This document shows, one piece after another, positions 28,060 to 63,040 of a stretch of 64,000 nt of DNA. The stretch comes from Tillus elongatus. Taxonomy: Eukaryota; Arthropoda; Insecta; Coleoptera; Cleridae. The notes under the pieces were generated by a model, which ran no database searches, was not told the origin of the DNA, and was given only the letters and a program-made list of their open reading frames with translations. The stretch covers positions 63,409,446 to 63,473,445 of the forward strand of contig OZ023266.1 of assembly GCA_964006375.1 (NCBI GenBank), given 5' to 3'. The translations under genes were made by a program, and so were the position numbers. Each line of letters starts with the position of its first letter. The stretch's first letter is position 1.

Positions 28060-29916
28060 CTGATCAAAGTTAAGTCAGCACTATTGCTAACTTATGTATT
28101 ATTGGAGTTACGTGATCGGTTAAATTAGCAGACTTGTGTATTTTTTGCGCTGATTACGATGAGCTAAACAAAAAAAAACAATCGTGCATCGCGTTTCCGA
28201 GATATTGACAGAATGTTTTTTTCGAAACACCCCATATATCTTATCAGCATTCCATAGATAATCTAATTCTGAACAAACTACTTTCAATGCCTAAAGGACC
28301 TAAAGTCGAAAATTCAGGAGATATCGTCAAATTGATGAATTCAAATTATGTAGCCCTGAAATCGAAACAAAACGTGTGCTGTTTGATAGAACAAGATATG
28401 ATTAGTATTGAATTATTTTAAATAAATATTGAAATGAAGATAGCACTAGAAGGGGAACAATAATAACTATAAATTAAAATCACAGGAAGGCTCACGGAGC
28501 TTAGAGTAAATGTTCGAAGACCTCTCCTTGCACTTTAGTGCATTTTTGGCAACGTCTGTGAACGCTCCTAGCAGCTTTTAAAATGGTTCTTCCATCAATT
28601 ATTTGTAGAGCCGTAGTTATGGCATTCTGATGTGGTTCAACAGTTTCGTATCTGCTTTTGTAGACACTATTCTTGATATAGCCCCAGATGAAAAAGTCCA
28701 GAGGTGTAAGGTCCGGTGAGCGCGGTGGCCATCGGATGAGACCACTGGTACCAATCCACCTTATTGAGCAGGTGCCCCATCTTGCTACATGTACGTACTT
28801 CCTCTGGTAGCCAAGTCCATGTCATCTAGAAGATCTTCCAGTACGGGCATGATTAATTCCATACATCGCTCGGCTGTGAGACTGTTCTGATAGAAAATTT
28901 GACCAGTTACTCTGGAGCTCATAAGACCACACCAAACATTGATGCTAAACCTCCTTTGTGGGTGGTGAGCATTGCTCAACATGAGATTTTCTCGGCTCCA
29001 GTAGCTGTTTTTTCTTCTATTAAATATGCCCGAATTTGAGAAGCTTGCTACATCACTCCACAGAATCAATCTCATTAAATTTGGGTCGTATCTAACTTTG
29101 TTTACAAACCATCGACAAAATTTAAAACGTCTGTCGCTGTCGCCAGGATAAAGTGTCTGTGTCAATTGGTATTTATATGGTACATACCTGTGTTTTTTAC
29201 AATGGTATGTATAATACCTAAACATAAACCACTTTCATTGAATAAATCTCTTACCGAATTTTCTTTGTGGGCCTCAAAATATGCTAGTATATCAATTTCA
29301 GTCTGTTCGTCCACAATAAATCTTTTAGGTGTTCTCTTCTTGCCGAATGTATGTTCATTGGATCGACATTTTCTGTACAGTTGCAGAAAGGAACGTCTCT
29401 CTGGCAGATCTCGTCCAATAAATTCGCACAACGTTCTAAAGCTCGTTGACTATTTTTACTACATACTATCTAGCATCCAAGCATATTACATTTTTCTGAA
29501 TGCGTGAATAGCATTTTAAAACAATTACTATACTCAACAAATACACATCACTTTTGACAATATGTTGTTGCTCTGTCAAACAATCTAAACGTTTTGTTTC
29601 GAATTCATGGCTACCTAATTTGAATTCATGAATTTGAACAAATCTCCGTCATTTTAGACTTTGGGTCATTTGGCCATTGAAAGTAATTTGTTCAGAATTA
29701 GATTATCTATCGAATGCTGATAAGATATACGGGGTGTTTCATTAGGAAAAAAAACATGTTTCTATCAATATCTCGGAAACGCGATGCTCGATTGTTTTTT
29801 GTTTTGTTTAGCTCATCGTAATCAGCGCAAAAAATACACAATCTGCTAATTTAACCGATCACGTAGCTCTAATAATAACTAAGTTACCAATAGTGACGGC
29901 TCAACTTTGAACACCG
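28057..29916 (-). mobile_element. Mariner-like transposon with ~340-bp terminal inverted repeats
   Basis: Left arm 28057-~28400 and right arm ~29575-29916 are inverted copies (left tcaaagttaagtcagcac; right end reads ttcaaagttgagccgtcac on the minus strand). Between them is a reverse-strand transposase relic. The left end abuts a (TA)n tract and the right end abuts the usual sequence found after such tracts, so it landed at the tract edge. Confidence 0.82.
28500..29431 (-). pseudogene. Mariner transposase (HTH + DDE), broken
   Basis: Reverse-strand pieces in order: helix-turn-helix segment (FIGRDLPERRSFLQLY to NESGLCLGIIHTIVK), an RFKFCRWFVNKV block, a first Asp block LILWSDVASFSNSGIFNRR, NVWCGLM, then (frame lost near 28800) WPPRSPDLTPLDFFIWGYIK with the DxxPLD signature of this family. 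Several frameshifts. Similar transposases are very common in insects (DUF4817-type mariner relatives). Confidence 0.8.
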
Positions 29917-31018
<1,102 letters not shown>

Positions 31019-31229
31019 TTTCTATTTTATTTAAATATCTTGATGATATGACTTGTTCTTATTGGTAATGTCCATTAAAACACTTGTCCACATGAAAATT
31101 TTATGGTGTCAATATAAGTTATAACTATTGTTGCTTTTCGTTACCTCCTTAGGTTTAAAAAAAAAATTGTGTAGTTATGTTCTGGACTCTGGGAGAACTC
31201 ATCCGCCACGGTTTGTAATTTAAATAATG

Positions 31230-31466
31230 GATTAATCAAAAAATGAGTTAATTGATCGAGTTTACATGTTAGAAGAAGTAAAAAAAATTGTCTTGTTTTC
31301 CAAAACAAAAAGCAGAATCTCCCCAAAAAACAACAAAATAATAACAGAAAGGTATGCTCTAGATATGTATTTTGACAACGCAGTCTCTCTTATTATTTTT
31401 GTGGTTCTTGGGCTGATCCTGCTTTTTGTTTTAGTTTCCTGCCACAGTGTCTACATGTTGAGTTAA
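31230..31466 (+). CDS. Hypothetical small membrane-protein ORF
   Basis: The open frame reads SKNELIDRVYMLEEVKKIV..., ends NAVSLIIFVVLGLILLFVLV and SCHSVYMLS. One predicted transmembrane helix near the C-terminus. Only ATG in frame is 31266 (66 aa). Not a recognised repeat. It may be an exon or a relic; nothing supports expression. Confidence 0.25.
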
Positions 31467-31489
31467 TTTTCGGAATATTTTTGTATAAT

Positions 31490-31866
31490 ATCAAACAATA
31501 AAGTTATTTTGATGAAATATGGTACATTGTTTCTCCTATATAGGTTATACTGGTAACCAAATTTAATGCTGGCTTTCTTAAAAAAATATATATATATATA
31601 TATTGCTTATTAAAAACATTTTTATGAAAATTCACTACCATAACGCCCTTGCTGTGTCCAGACATTTTTATGATATAAACCCGCGTAACAAATTTGGTGG
31701 CCATAGTTTTGTTATTTCCGAAGATGTGAAGATTTTTCGAAAGAACACACAGAATTTTCAGGGAAAAACTAGTCCGATTTTTCTGGTTAACGAACGAAGG
31801 AAGGTACTCACCAAATTTTATCAAACTCCGCCCACTACTTTTTGTGTAATCGATGTGACACATATC

Positions 31867-31942
<76 letters not shown>

Positions 31943-32065
31943 GAAACTGACCCCGAATATGTGTTCTAGGGGTCCTAGTTTGCGCTCATTTGAAGATATT
32001 TTTTCAAAATTCAAAACTCACGATCTCCTCAATAGTTAATTAATTTTTGAGAAAATTCACAAACA
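31490..32065. mobile_element. HINE-like copies, (TA)n 31869-31936
   Basis: 31490-31664 in one orientation with a short (TA)8, then 31665-32065 in the other with the long tract and tgaccccgaatatgtgttct. Confidence 0.55.
31869..31936. repeat. (TA)n microsatellite
   Basis: Core of 31665-32065. Confidence 0.95.
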
Positions 32066-32450
32066 ATAAATATCAATAATATATTGAATGAAATAAAAAA
32101 ATGAAAATTACTCAAAAACAAAAAGATATAGGTATATGACACACTTTAGAAGAGTTATGAAGTTTTTGATTCTCTTTAGCATTACGTAAAATATACAGGG
32201 AGTTTTATTGGAAGAAAGTGATATTTTTGAGGCTTCAGTTTGTCAGGTTAGAGTATATAACATCATGCAGCTTTAACCTCTTTTTTTTTTGGCAGAGCAT
32301 AAGCATAAATTTAGACATTGCCCAATCAAAATTTACAAGTTTTCCTACCAAAATACAGGGTGGTACATAACAAAAACGTATGGACGCAGCAAGTACGTTA
32401 TGGTAGTGAATTTTCATAGAAATATTTTTAATAGTAAATATGACTTTTTT

Positions 32451-32462
32451 AATCAAAGCAGC
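32451..32462 (+). repeat. LOA target-site duplication, left copy
   Basis: aatcaaagcagc directly before the GC-rich 5' end of the retrotransposon. An identical copy follows the poly(A) run. Confidence 0.9.
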
Positions 32463-32820
32463 AGGGGTTAAGGAGTCGCGGGCCAAAGGACTCCAGGGGG
32501 CAAGCTGAGGAAGTGGAAATAACAACATAAACTCCCGATGAAGCTTTCCCCAAGACCGTCATGCGCGGTAAAAATCCGCATCCTGCACGAGGTGACCCTG
32601 CTAATAACTAAACATGACGGATCTAGACAAGGAGGTCGAACTAAACTCCCCCAATCTACGGTGTCACGTGACCCGTGCCTATGGATGGATGGCACCAGGG
32701 CGATGGTGTCGTGAACGGAACCTCTGGAGTACCAGGCAACCCTCCAGAGTAACCCGCCTTGCACCACACAGGGGGTTCTGATGGTGTGGACAGTATTCCC
32801 CCCATTCTCGTGGGAACAAC

Positions 32821-33978
32821 ATGAAGATTATAAATACATATAAAACCAAAACCAATGAGGCTCGAGGAGTGGCTCCGGCTACAGACTTGTGCCTTGAGTC
32901 TATCCCGGAAACGGAGACGAGCCAGGGGGCGGCAGCGGACTCTGGAGGTCCCACGACCGGCGTAGATACGGGGGATCAGGGGGTAGCTTCGGCCAGAGAC
33001 CTGTCTCCGACACCCAAGCTGGAGGCTGGGTCCCACCGGAGGACGGCGAGCTCCGCGGACTCCGGGGGCCCCTCCACCAGTGAGGACTCTACTGTTAGAG
33101 TAGAGGGACTGCCCCGGCAGTCCAAGCGTCTTTCCGGGGCGCAAAGAAAGAAGCTCCGGAGGGCGCAAAAAATGGCGGCCGGGACCTGGACGGTCGAGAA
33201 ACCTGTAAAGGCGCAAGAGGGGAGTGCGGGTCAGAAGAGGACGCGCTCGAACTCTAGCACGCCCACTACAGACAGACGTTCCAAAGGGGCCAGGGTGCCT
33301 GTAAAGGCGCAAGAGGAGAGTGCGAGTCGGAAGACGCCGCGCTCTGGCTCTAGCACGCCTACTACAGACAGACCTCCCAAAGGAACTAAGGCCGGAACAC
33401 CGGCGCAGACTGGCTCTTACAGGGAGGCTGCGGAGGGCCTAGGGATGGCGGTGATTGACAGACGCCATCCTGAGGTCACGCTAGACCAGGGGAAGGCGGA
33501 CCTGATCCAGGCTGCGGTGGTAGCTGCAGTGGACTCTCTTCAGGAAGGGGAGAGCCCGCCTCAGTTCCACCGGACGCGCCTGACGGGGGGCATCCTCTGG
33601 ACAACCTGTGCCGGCCCGCAGTCGCGGGACTGGCTGCGGAAAACGATCGGGGGCCTCGGTCAGATTTGGGAGGGGGCGGACTTGACAGCCGTCGAGCCCA
33701 AGGAACTCCCAAAGAGACGCAAGGTCCTCGTACGGATCCCTAACACCGTCCCGCAGGAGACGGTGCTCAGCAGACTTAAGATCCAGAACCGTGAACTGGG
33801 GACGCAACACTGGTCGGTTCTAAGCAGGAAGGCAGAGGAGAAAGGACAGACGCTCGCCTTCTCGATCGACCCGACATCTTACAGAGCCCTTGAAGGAACC
33901 TCCTTCAAGGCATTCTGGGGCATGGGAAGGGTTAGCTTCCGCCCACTGGGGAAGCAATTAAGGGTTAATGGGACTTAG
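32821..33978 (+). CDS. LOA ORF1, gag-like nucleic-acid-binding protein
   Basis: 385 aa. ORF1 proteins of these elements coat the element RNA. The first ~215 residues are low-complexity, Ser/Thr/Arg-rich and basic, with two copies of a ~32-aa repeat (KAQE.SA....TRS.SSTPTTDR). The C-terminal ~165 residues (VLVRIPNTVPQETVLSRL to SFRPLGKQL) form a compact domain resembling that of LOA ORF1 proteins (I believe DUF4780). No CCHC knuckles are present here. The reading frame is intact. It overlaps ORF2 by 11 nt (33968-33978). The start at 32821 is the first ATG after the GC-rich leader; upstream in-frame extension is possible. Confidence 0.8.
   Translation: MKIINTYKTKTNEARGVAPATDLCLESIPETETSQGAAADSGGPTTGVDTGDQGVASARDLSPTPKLEAGSHRRTASSADSGGPSTSEDSTVRVEGLPRQSKRLSGAQRKKLRRAQKMAAGTWTVEKPVKAQEGSAGQKRTRSNSSTPTTDRRSKGARVPVKAQEESASRKTPRSGSSTPTTDRPPKGTKAGTPAQTGSYREAAEGLGMAVIDRRHPEVTLDQGKADLIQAAVVAAVDSLQEGESPPQFHRTRLTGGILWTTCAGPQSRDWLRKTIGGLGQIWEGADLTAVEPKELPKRRKVLVRIPNTVPQETVLSRLKIQNRELGTQHWSVLSRKAEEKGQTLAFSIDPTSYRALEGTSFKAFWGMGRVSFRPLGKQLRVNGT
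33202..33390 (+). repeat. 96-bp tandem repeat inside LOA ORF1
   Basis: Two direct units with period 96 (33202-33297, 33298-33390) starting cctgtaaaggcgcaag. The period is a multiple of three, so the protein carries two ~32-aa basic repeats. Confidence 0.8.
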
Positions 33979-36900
33979 GTTCCTTCAGGTCAACCTCCAA
34001 CACAGTAGGGCAGCCACGGCCGGACTACTAATTGCTCTGAGGAACACGGATGTGGCCCTCATCCAGGAACCGTACTCCTACAAAGGAGAGATCAAGGGAC
34101 TCGGCGGAGCTACTGGAAAGCTCATCTACAGCAGGTCCAGCGAGAATCCGAGGGCCTGCATTTTTGTCAGGGAAGGGATAGAGTTTCTCCCTCTAATGAA
34201 TTTCTGTTCCAGGGACCTGGCAACGATCAAAATCCGATGTGGAGGAGCGGATGGGCTGAGGGACATTACTGTCGCGTCAGCCTATCTGCCAGGGGACAGC
34301 ACGGACCCTCCTCCACCCAACGAATTGGAGCAGCTGATGGTGGGTAGCAGAGCAGGTGGATGGCAGACCATCATCGGCATGGATGCGAATGCGCACCATG
34401 AGTTGTGGGGTAGCTCGGACACAAACTCTAGGTGTGAGGCACTTTTACAATTCTTTATGAAATTTAATTTAGACATATTGAATAGAGGTAATAAACCGAC
34501 ATTCGTCACAACACGGCGTGAGGAAGTTTTAGACCTAACAGTTTCCACCCAGTTTCTGGGTGACTTTGTTAAAAGCTGGGCTGTGTCTGGGGAAGTGAGT
34601 AGCTCAGACCACAGATACATCCGGTTTGAAATCGCCAAAGTCGAAAGAGAAACGGTATGGTACCGGGACCCCCGCAAGGCGGACTGGGAAGCCTACAGGG
34701 CAGACCTAGCTGTGGAACTGCGGGGGGTTGAGAGTGCCATAAGGGATTCAATAGACCTCGAGATTGCAGCAGTCCAATTGCGAGACGCAATTACCTCGGC
34801 CTATAACGCCAACTGCCCCCATAAAATGAGGGTGTCCACCAGGAACGTCCCATGGTGGAACGAGGACCTCAGGCAAAGGAGGACGCAGGTTCGTAAGCTG
34901 TTTAACGCGGCCAAAAGGTCGGGAGCATGGGATGAATATAGACAGGCCCTATCGACCTATAACAAAAGACTGAGGGACGCCAAGAAGGAGTCGTGGAGGA
35001 GGCACTGCGAAGAAGTGGAAAACACGTCCGAGAGTGCTCGACTACACAAGATCCTGTCTAAGGGCCCTCAGACTAACATAGGCTCCCTTAGAACACCCAC
35101 GGGAGGCTTTACAAGCTCGGGGGAGGAAACTATGGAAATTTTACTCCAGACGCACTTCCCCGGCTGTAACATAATAAACCAATCACCTCCGGACTGGGAA
35201 CACTCAGAAATAGAGGCGCCTTATAGGCGGGCATCTAGAGTAGACTGGACAGTCGCTAAAGAGGTGGTTACCTGGAGCAAAATCAGATGGGCCATTAACA
35301 GCTTTAAGCCATACAAATCGCCGGGATTTGATGGAATAATGCCCATCATGCTCCAACAGGGGATAGATATACTGGCGCCGGCGCTTACCCTCATTATGAG
35401 GGCCAGCCTGGCTCTGGGGTACATTCCGAGGGCATGGAGACTGGCCAGGGTTGTATTTATTCCTAAACCTGGGCGTCCAACAGACCAGGCAAAGTCCCTG
35501 AGGCCAATAAGTCTCATGTCCTTCTTGCTGAAAACAGTGGAAAAACTGCTCGACCGGCACATTAGGGGCGGTGTACTGGAAGCATATCCTCTACACTGCG
35601 GACAATATGCATACAGAGCAGGATTCTCAACAGAAACAGCACTGCACCAACTGGTGCTGAAACTGGAGAATACGCTGGAGAACAAGGAGGTGGCGCTGGG
35701 GGCCTTCCTAGACATAGAGGGGGCCTTTAGCAACACCTCGTTCGGATCGGTTCTGGCAGCTGCCCGGGAGCGTGGAATAGAGGAGACCTGCTGCAGGTGG
35801 ATCGGTTCCATGCTCAGGGACAGGGCGGTGTTCACCTCACTCGCGGGAGGGACTCTGCTGGCGGGGGTCGCGGCGGGGTGTCTGCAGGGGAGCGTTCTGT
35901 CTCCCTTGCTCTGGTGTCTAGTCGTGGACGGCCTGCTGGGGAGGCTCTCGGGAGGGGGGTATGAGGTACTGGGCTATGCGGACGACATTGTCATCATAGT
36001 CCGAGGAAAGGTCACACAGGCAGTGTGGGAGCGTATGCAGACTGCACTGAAAGTGGTGGAAGGGTGGACGGTTGATCAAGGGCTCGGGGTGAGCCCCGAG
36101 AAAGCAACCGTCGTGCCGTTTACGAGGAGGAGGAAGTGTGAAAGCCACAGAACTCTCACTCTATACGGTAGGAGCGTTCCAATGGCCAGGGAGGTAAAAT
36201 ATCTTGGGGTCGTATTGGACTCTAAGCTAACCTGGAATGGTCACATTGGAAAAATACTGCGTAAGGCAGTCATGACCTTAGCCGTCACTAGGCGGCTATA
36301 TGGAAAAACGTGGGGACTAAGACCTAGTATGGCCCACTGGCTGTACACAAGGGTGGTCAGACCATCGTTAACATATGCGGCACTGGTCTGGTGGCCTAAG
36401 GTGACACAATCCAGTGCCAAACAAAAACTAGGCAAGATCCAAAGGATGGCTTGCCTAGGCATCACAGGGGCCATGTCTTCAACCCCAACAGCCGCCATGG
36501 AGGTGTTGCTGGATCTACCCCCCCTACACTTAGTTATTATGGGAGAGGCCAGGCTAGGACTATACAGACTAGCCTGCAATGGTAGGCTGAAGATCAACCC
36601 AGGCTTCAGGGGCCACTGCAAAATTCAGGAGATCGTGAAGGAACCCATGCTTGAAATGAGGTCAGACTTCGCGAGCCCGCGAATGTGCAGGGAAAACAAC
36701 TTCACAGTGGAAATCCCTGATCGCGGGGCATGGCGGGAGGAGACGCCGGGCATACCACGGGACGCGCTCGTCTGGTTCACGGACGGATCTGGCGGGGAGC
36801 GTGGGACGGGGGCAGGTGTTTACTCGGAAGGACCGAGGGTAAGTCACAGTATTTCCCTCGGAGCCCATGCAACGGTGTTTCAGGCCGAGATGTACGCCAT

Positions 36901-37602
36901 CCTGCACTGTGTGCGGGAGAACAAGAGGAGGGGCTACACCAACAAGCGGATCCTCATAGCCACAGACAGCCAGGCAGCCCTTAAGGCACTAAGTAGCCCA
37001 CGGGTAAATTCCTGGCTGGTGAGTGAGTGCCGAGACGAGACGAGCGACCTGGCTGGGCAGAATGAGGTGACCCTCATCTGGGTGCCGGGTCACTCGGGGT
37101 CAAAGGCAATGAAGAAGCTGACAGTCTCGCGAAGAGAGGGTCAGCAGAACCATTTATGGGACCAGAACCGGCTCTGGGCGTGTCAAAGAGCACTGTCAGG
37201 GGAGCCATTAAGTCCTGGGTCAGAAACCAACACAAGGTGTACTGGGCGGACTGTCCAGGGCTCAGACATGGGAAGTCAATAATTGACGGACCCAGTTCAA
37301 AGAGAGCTGTGGAGCTGCTAAACCTTAGCAGAGGACAGCTCAGAAACACAACAGGTCTCTTGACGGGACACAAGAAACACCTACATAAAATGGGGCGGTT
37401 CGAAGGGGACCTCGCATGCAGACTCTGCGGCGAGGGGGAGGAATCAGCCCAGCACATCTTGTGCGAGTGTATGGCTCTGGACCGGAAAAGACAACTGATC
37501 TACGGTGACTCTAGACCGGAGACAGAGCAATATAAAACTTCACCCTACCAATTGCTGTGCAGACTAGTTCAAGGCACAGTGATTTTGGAATGGGTGGAGT
37601 AA
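33968..37602 (+). pseudogene. LOA ORF2: endonuclease-RT-RNase H, one frameshift
   Basis: Open from 33968 to about 37100, then one base out of frame until the stop at 37600-37602. N-terminal APE-type endonuclease (residues ~1-230: IQEPY, IIGMDANAHHELWGS, SSDHRYI). Reverse transcriptase from residue ~450 (KSPGFDG), motif A FLDIEGAFSN, GCLQGSVLSPLLW, and catalytic YADD at residue ~669. RNase H from ~935 (FTDGSG, QAEMYAI, ATDSQAALKAL, WVPGHSG). After the shift: a Cys/His knuckle CRLCGEGEESAQHILCEC. The break is a single-base loss near 37098, just after the last RNase H motif. Substitutions at conserved places: S for D in AFDN, and L for P in the CPQG motif. The ORF2 ATG sits inside the end of ORF1, so translation must be coupled or shifted. 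Confidence 0.88.
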
Positions 37603-37690
37603 GACTAGGGGTATGCACAATCAACCAAGGGTTGCGGTGCTATCGGGGCGGCAAAGCCGCGGACGAGCCCTGAGGGAACAAAAAAAAAAA

Positions 37691-37702
37691 AATCAAAGCA
37701 GC
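37691..37702 (+). repeat. LOA target-site duplication, right copy
   Basis: aatcaaagcagc directly after the A-run, identical to 32451-32462. The next base (a) is also shared, so the true length may be 13. Confidence 0.9.
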
Positions 37703-38102
37703 AAACAAATTTGGTTACCAATATAACCCATATAATAGAAACAATGTACCATATTTCATCAAAATAACTTTATGGTTTGAAAAATTACAACATATTTCCG
37801 GAAATGAACTTAAAATGTTCCAGAAAAAACTGGTTGAATTTTCTTGGCCAACGAACCTCTTCAAGCTATTTACCCACATAGCAAAATATAATTATTTAAA
37901 AAAACATTTTCGACGAAACATTAAAAAGATTCATAAAAATTTGCAAACAATTTTTTCAAGAAGATCCGAAAACATTTTTTTTACAATAACTTTCACTTTA
38001 AAATTTCACAAAAAATCTGACAAAAAAATATTTTGTTTGGAAACACAAAAATTTCTGAAAAAATTAACTTAAATTTTGCTAAAACCAAAACTCTGATTTT
38101 AG

Positions 38103-61681
<23,579 letters not shown>

Positions 61682-61788
61682 AAAAATATGTAACCATCCT
61701 TGTTTAATTCCAATTTCCCCTTTTTTTCAAGCAATAAGTGGGCTGCTGAGCTTTTTTTATTTGTGTACAGTAAAATTATATGGCATCA

Positions 61789-61794
61789 AATAAA
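61789..61794 (+). promoter_or_regulatory. Candidate poly(A) signal of the P450
   Basis: AATAAA about 108 bp after the stop codon, in AT-rich non-repeat sequence, followed by a T-rich stretch. This is the first canonical hexamer after the stop. Confidence 0.5.
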
Positions 61795-62699
61795 CAGTTT
61801 TTTTTAATTTTGTTTGTAGTTTGTATTAAAAAATGTATCATCCTGTAATAAAGGACAGTCCGGATAAATAATTTTATTACTTCGAAATAAAGATAGGTTT
61901 TAAGAACTGGGTCTTTGAAAATAAATCCATTTAACAAACTAATTACACGAAATTCTCTATATATCCCTAAGATGCCAGTGTTGTCTCATATTTCCTTTGG
62001 GGTTTTATAAAAAATATAAAAATTATAATAAGTTGAAACAGTAAATGTCTTAAATGTATTGATTATTTAGTATTTTCAACAGCAAGTCTGTTCATGTATG
62101 GTTTACTGTTATTGATTGTTAAAAAAATAAATTAAAAACATAATAAAATATTACTTTTATTTTGTATAGATATCAAAATTTTGTAATGTATGTAAACAAA
62201 TTGAGGTCCGATTATTTAAACTTCTAATTGACGGTTTTAGAAATGTGTATTGTATAACATGAACAAATATGTACCTGTTTGGGCAAATTACCGACAAACA
62301 GATTTGGTAGGGCTTCGTTCCATGCTTGGTCAAATATCGTCAACAACATAACCTTAACATACCTACTTTAACTTAAGTAAAAACGTAATGAAAATGCCAA
62401 GTTCTGATAAAAAACTGTTTATTTTTATTGTCCAACAAATAGAAAATTATTTGAAGAAGGTAAACACTGGTCGAACTTGGAAAATGCACAATATACATAC
62501 AAAATAACCGGTCAAAAGGGAATTGAGCCCCAATGGACTGAACTGTCAATTGATTTAGTAACTTTAGGGTCCCTAGTCTAGTGTTTTTTTTTTGGTTACT
62601 TTTTGACTGCCAACTCATAAAATCATATTCCACTGAGAGAGAGACAGAATCCGGTCACGTGGGGTTCGGGAATTAATGAAAGCCCTGTAGTAGTTTTCA
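61795..62699. other. 3' flank of the P450
   Basis: Beyond the candidate poly(A) signal; no further gene seen. Confidence 0.4.
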
Positions 62700-63040
62700 T
62701 TACGAGAACATATGTACCAAATGTTGTTACCATAGCTTTATTATTTTCAGAAATAACAATTTTTTCCTAAATAAAACCCAACATTTTGCGGGGAAACCTG
62801 GTCTGATTTTCCTGGCTAACGGACTTATCCATAAGCCACTCACAAAAGAGAGGTACCTGCCACATTTAATCAAAATCGGTCCATTATTGTTTGAGTAATC
62901 GGTGTGATATATATAAACATACAAAAAGGGAAACTGACTCTGGATGTGGGTTCTAGGGATCCTACTTTGCGCTCATTTGCAATTTCAAAAGTCGGGATCT
63001 CCCCATAAGTGATTTTTTTCTACAAATATTCACTAAAACG
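62700..63040 (-). mobile_element. HINE-like element with unexpanded (TA)n
   Basis: tcggtgtgatatatataaac: only about four TA units where other copies have 30-70. Otherwise the normal flanks (gaaactgactctggatgtgg, gtcgggatctcc, tattcact). Confidence 0.6.

Larger units (their letters stand above)
32463..37690 (+). mobile_element. Full-length LOA-clade non-LTR retrotransposon
   Basis: A GC-rich block in an AT-rich background, with a ~360-bp 5' UTR, two overlapping ORFs, a short 3' UTR and an A-run (37680-37692). It is flanked by the direct repeat aatcaaagcagc at 32451-32462 and 37691-37702, a target-site duplication. Outside the TSD the two flanks join into one continuous older interspersed element, so this is a nested insertion. 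ORF2 order (endonuclease, RT, RNase H, CCHC-like knuckle) and the RT wording match the LOA clade as I know it. One frameshift in ORF2 and changes in RT motifs suggest it is young but not active. Confidence 0.9.
32378..37890 (-). mobile_element. HINE-like element split by the LOA insertion
   Basis: 32378-32450 (tggacgcagcaagtacgtta hairpin end) continues at 37703 (aaatttggttaccaatataa). The same order is uninterrupted at 46590-46740. Confidence 0.65.

Noticed and set aside
33476..33810. Reverse-strand open frames within LOA ORF1 and ORF2
   Set aside because: Shadows of a GC-rich coding strand; no motif or start context.
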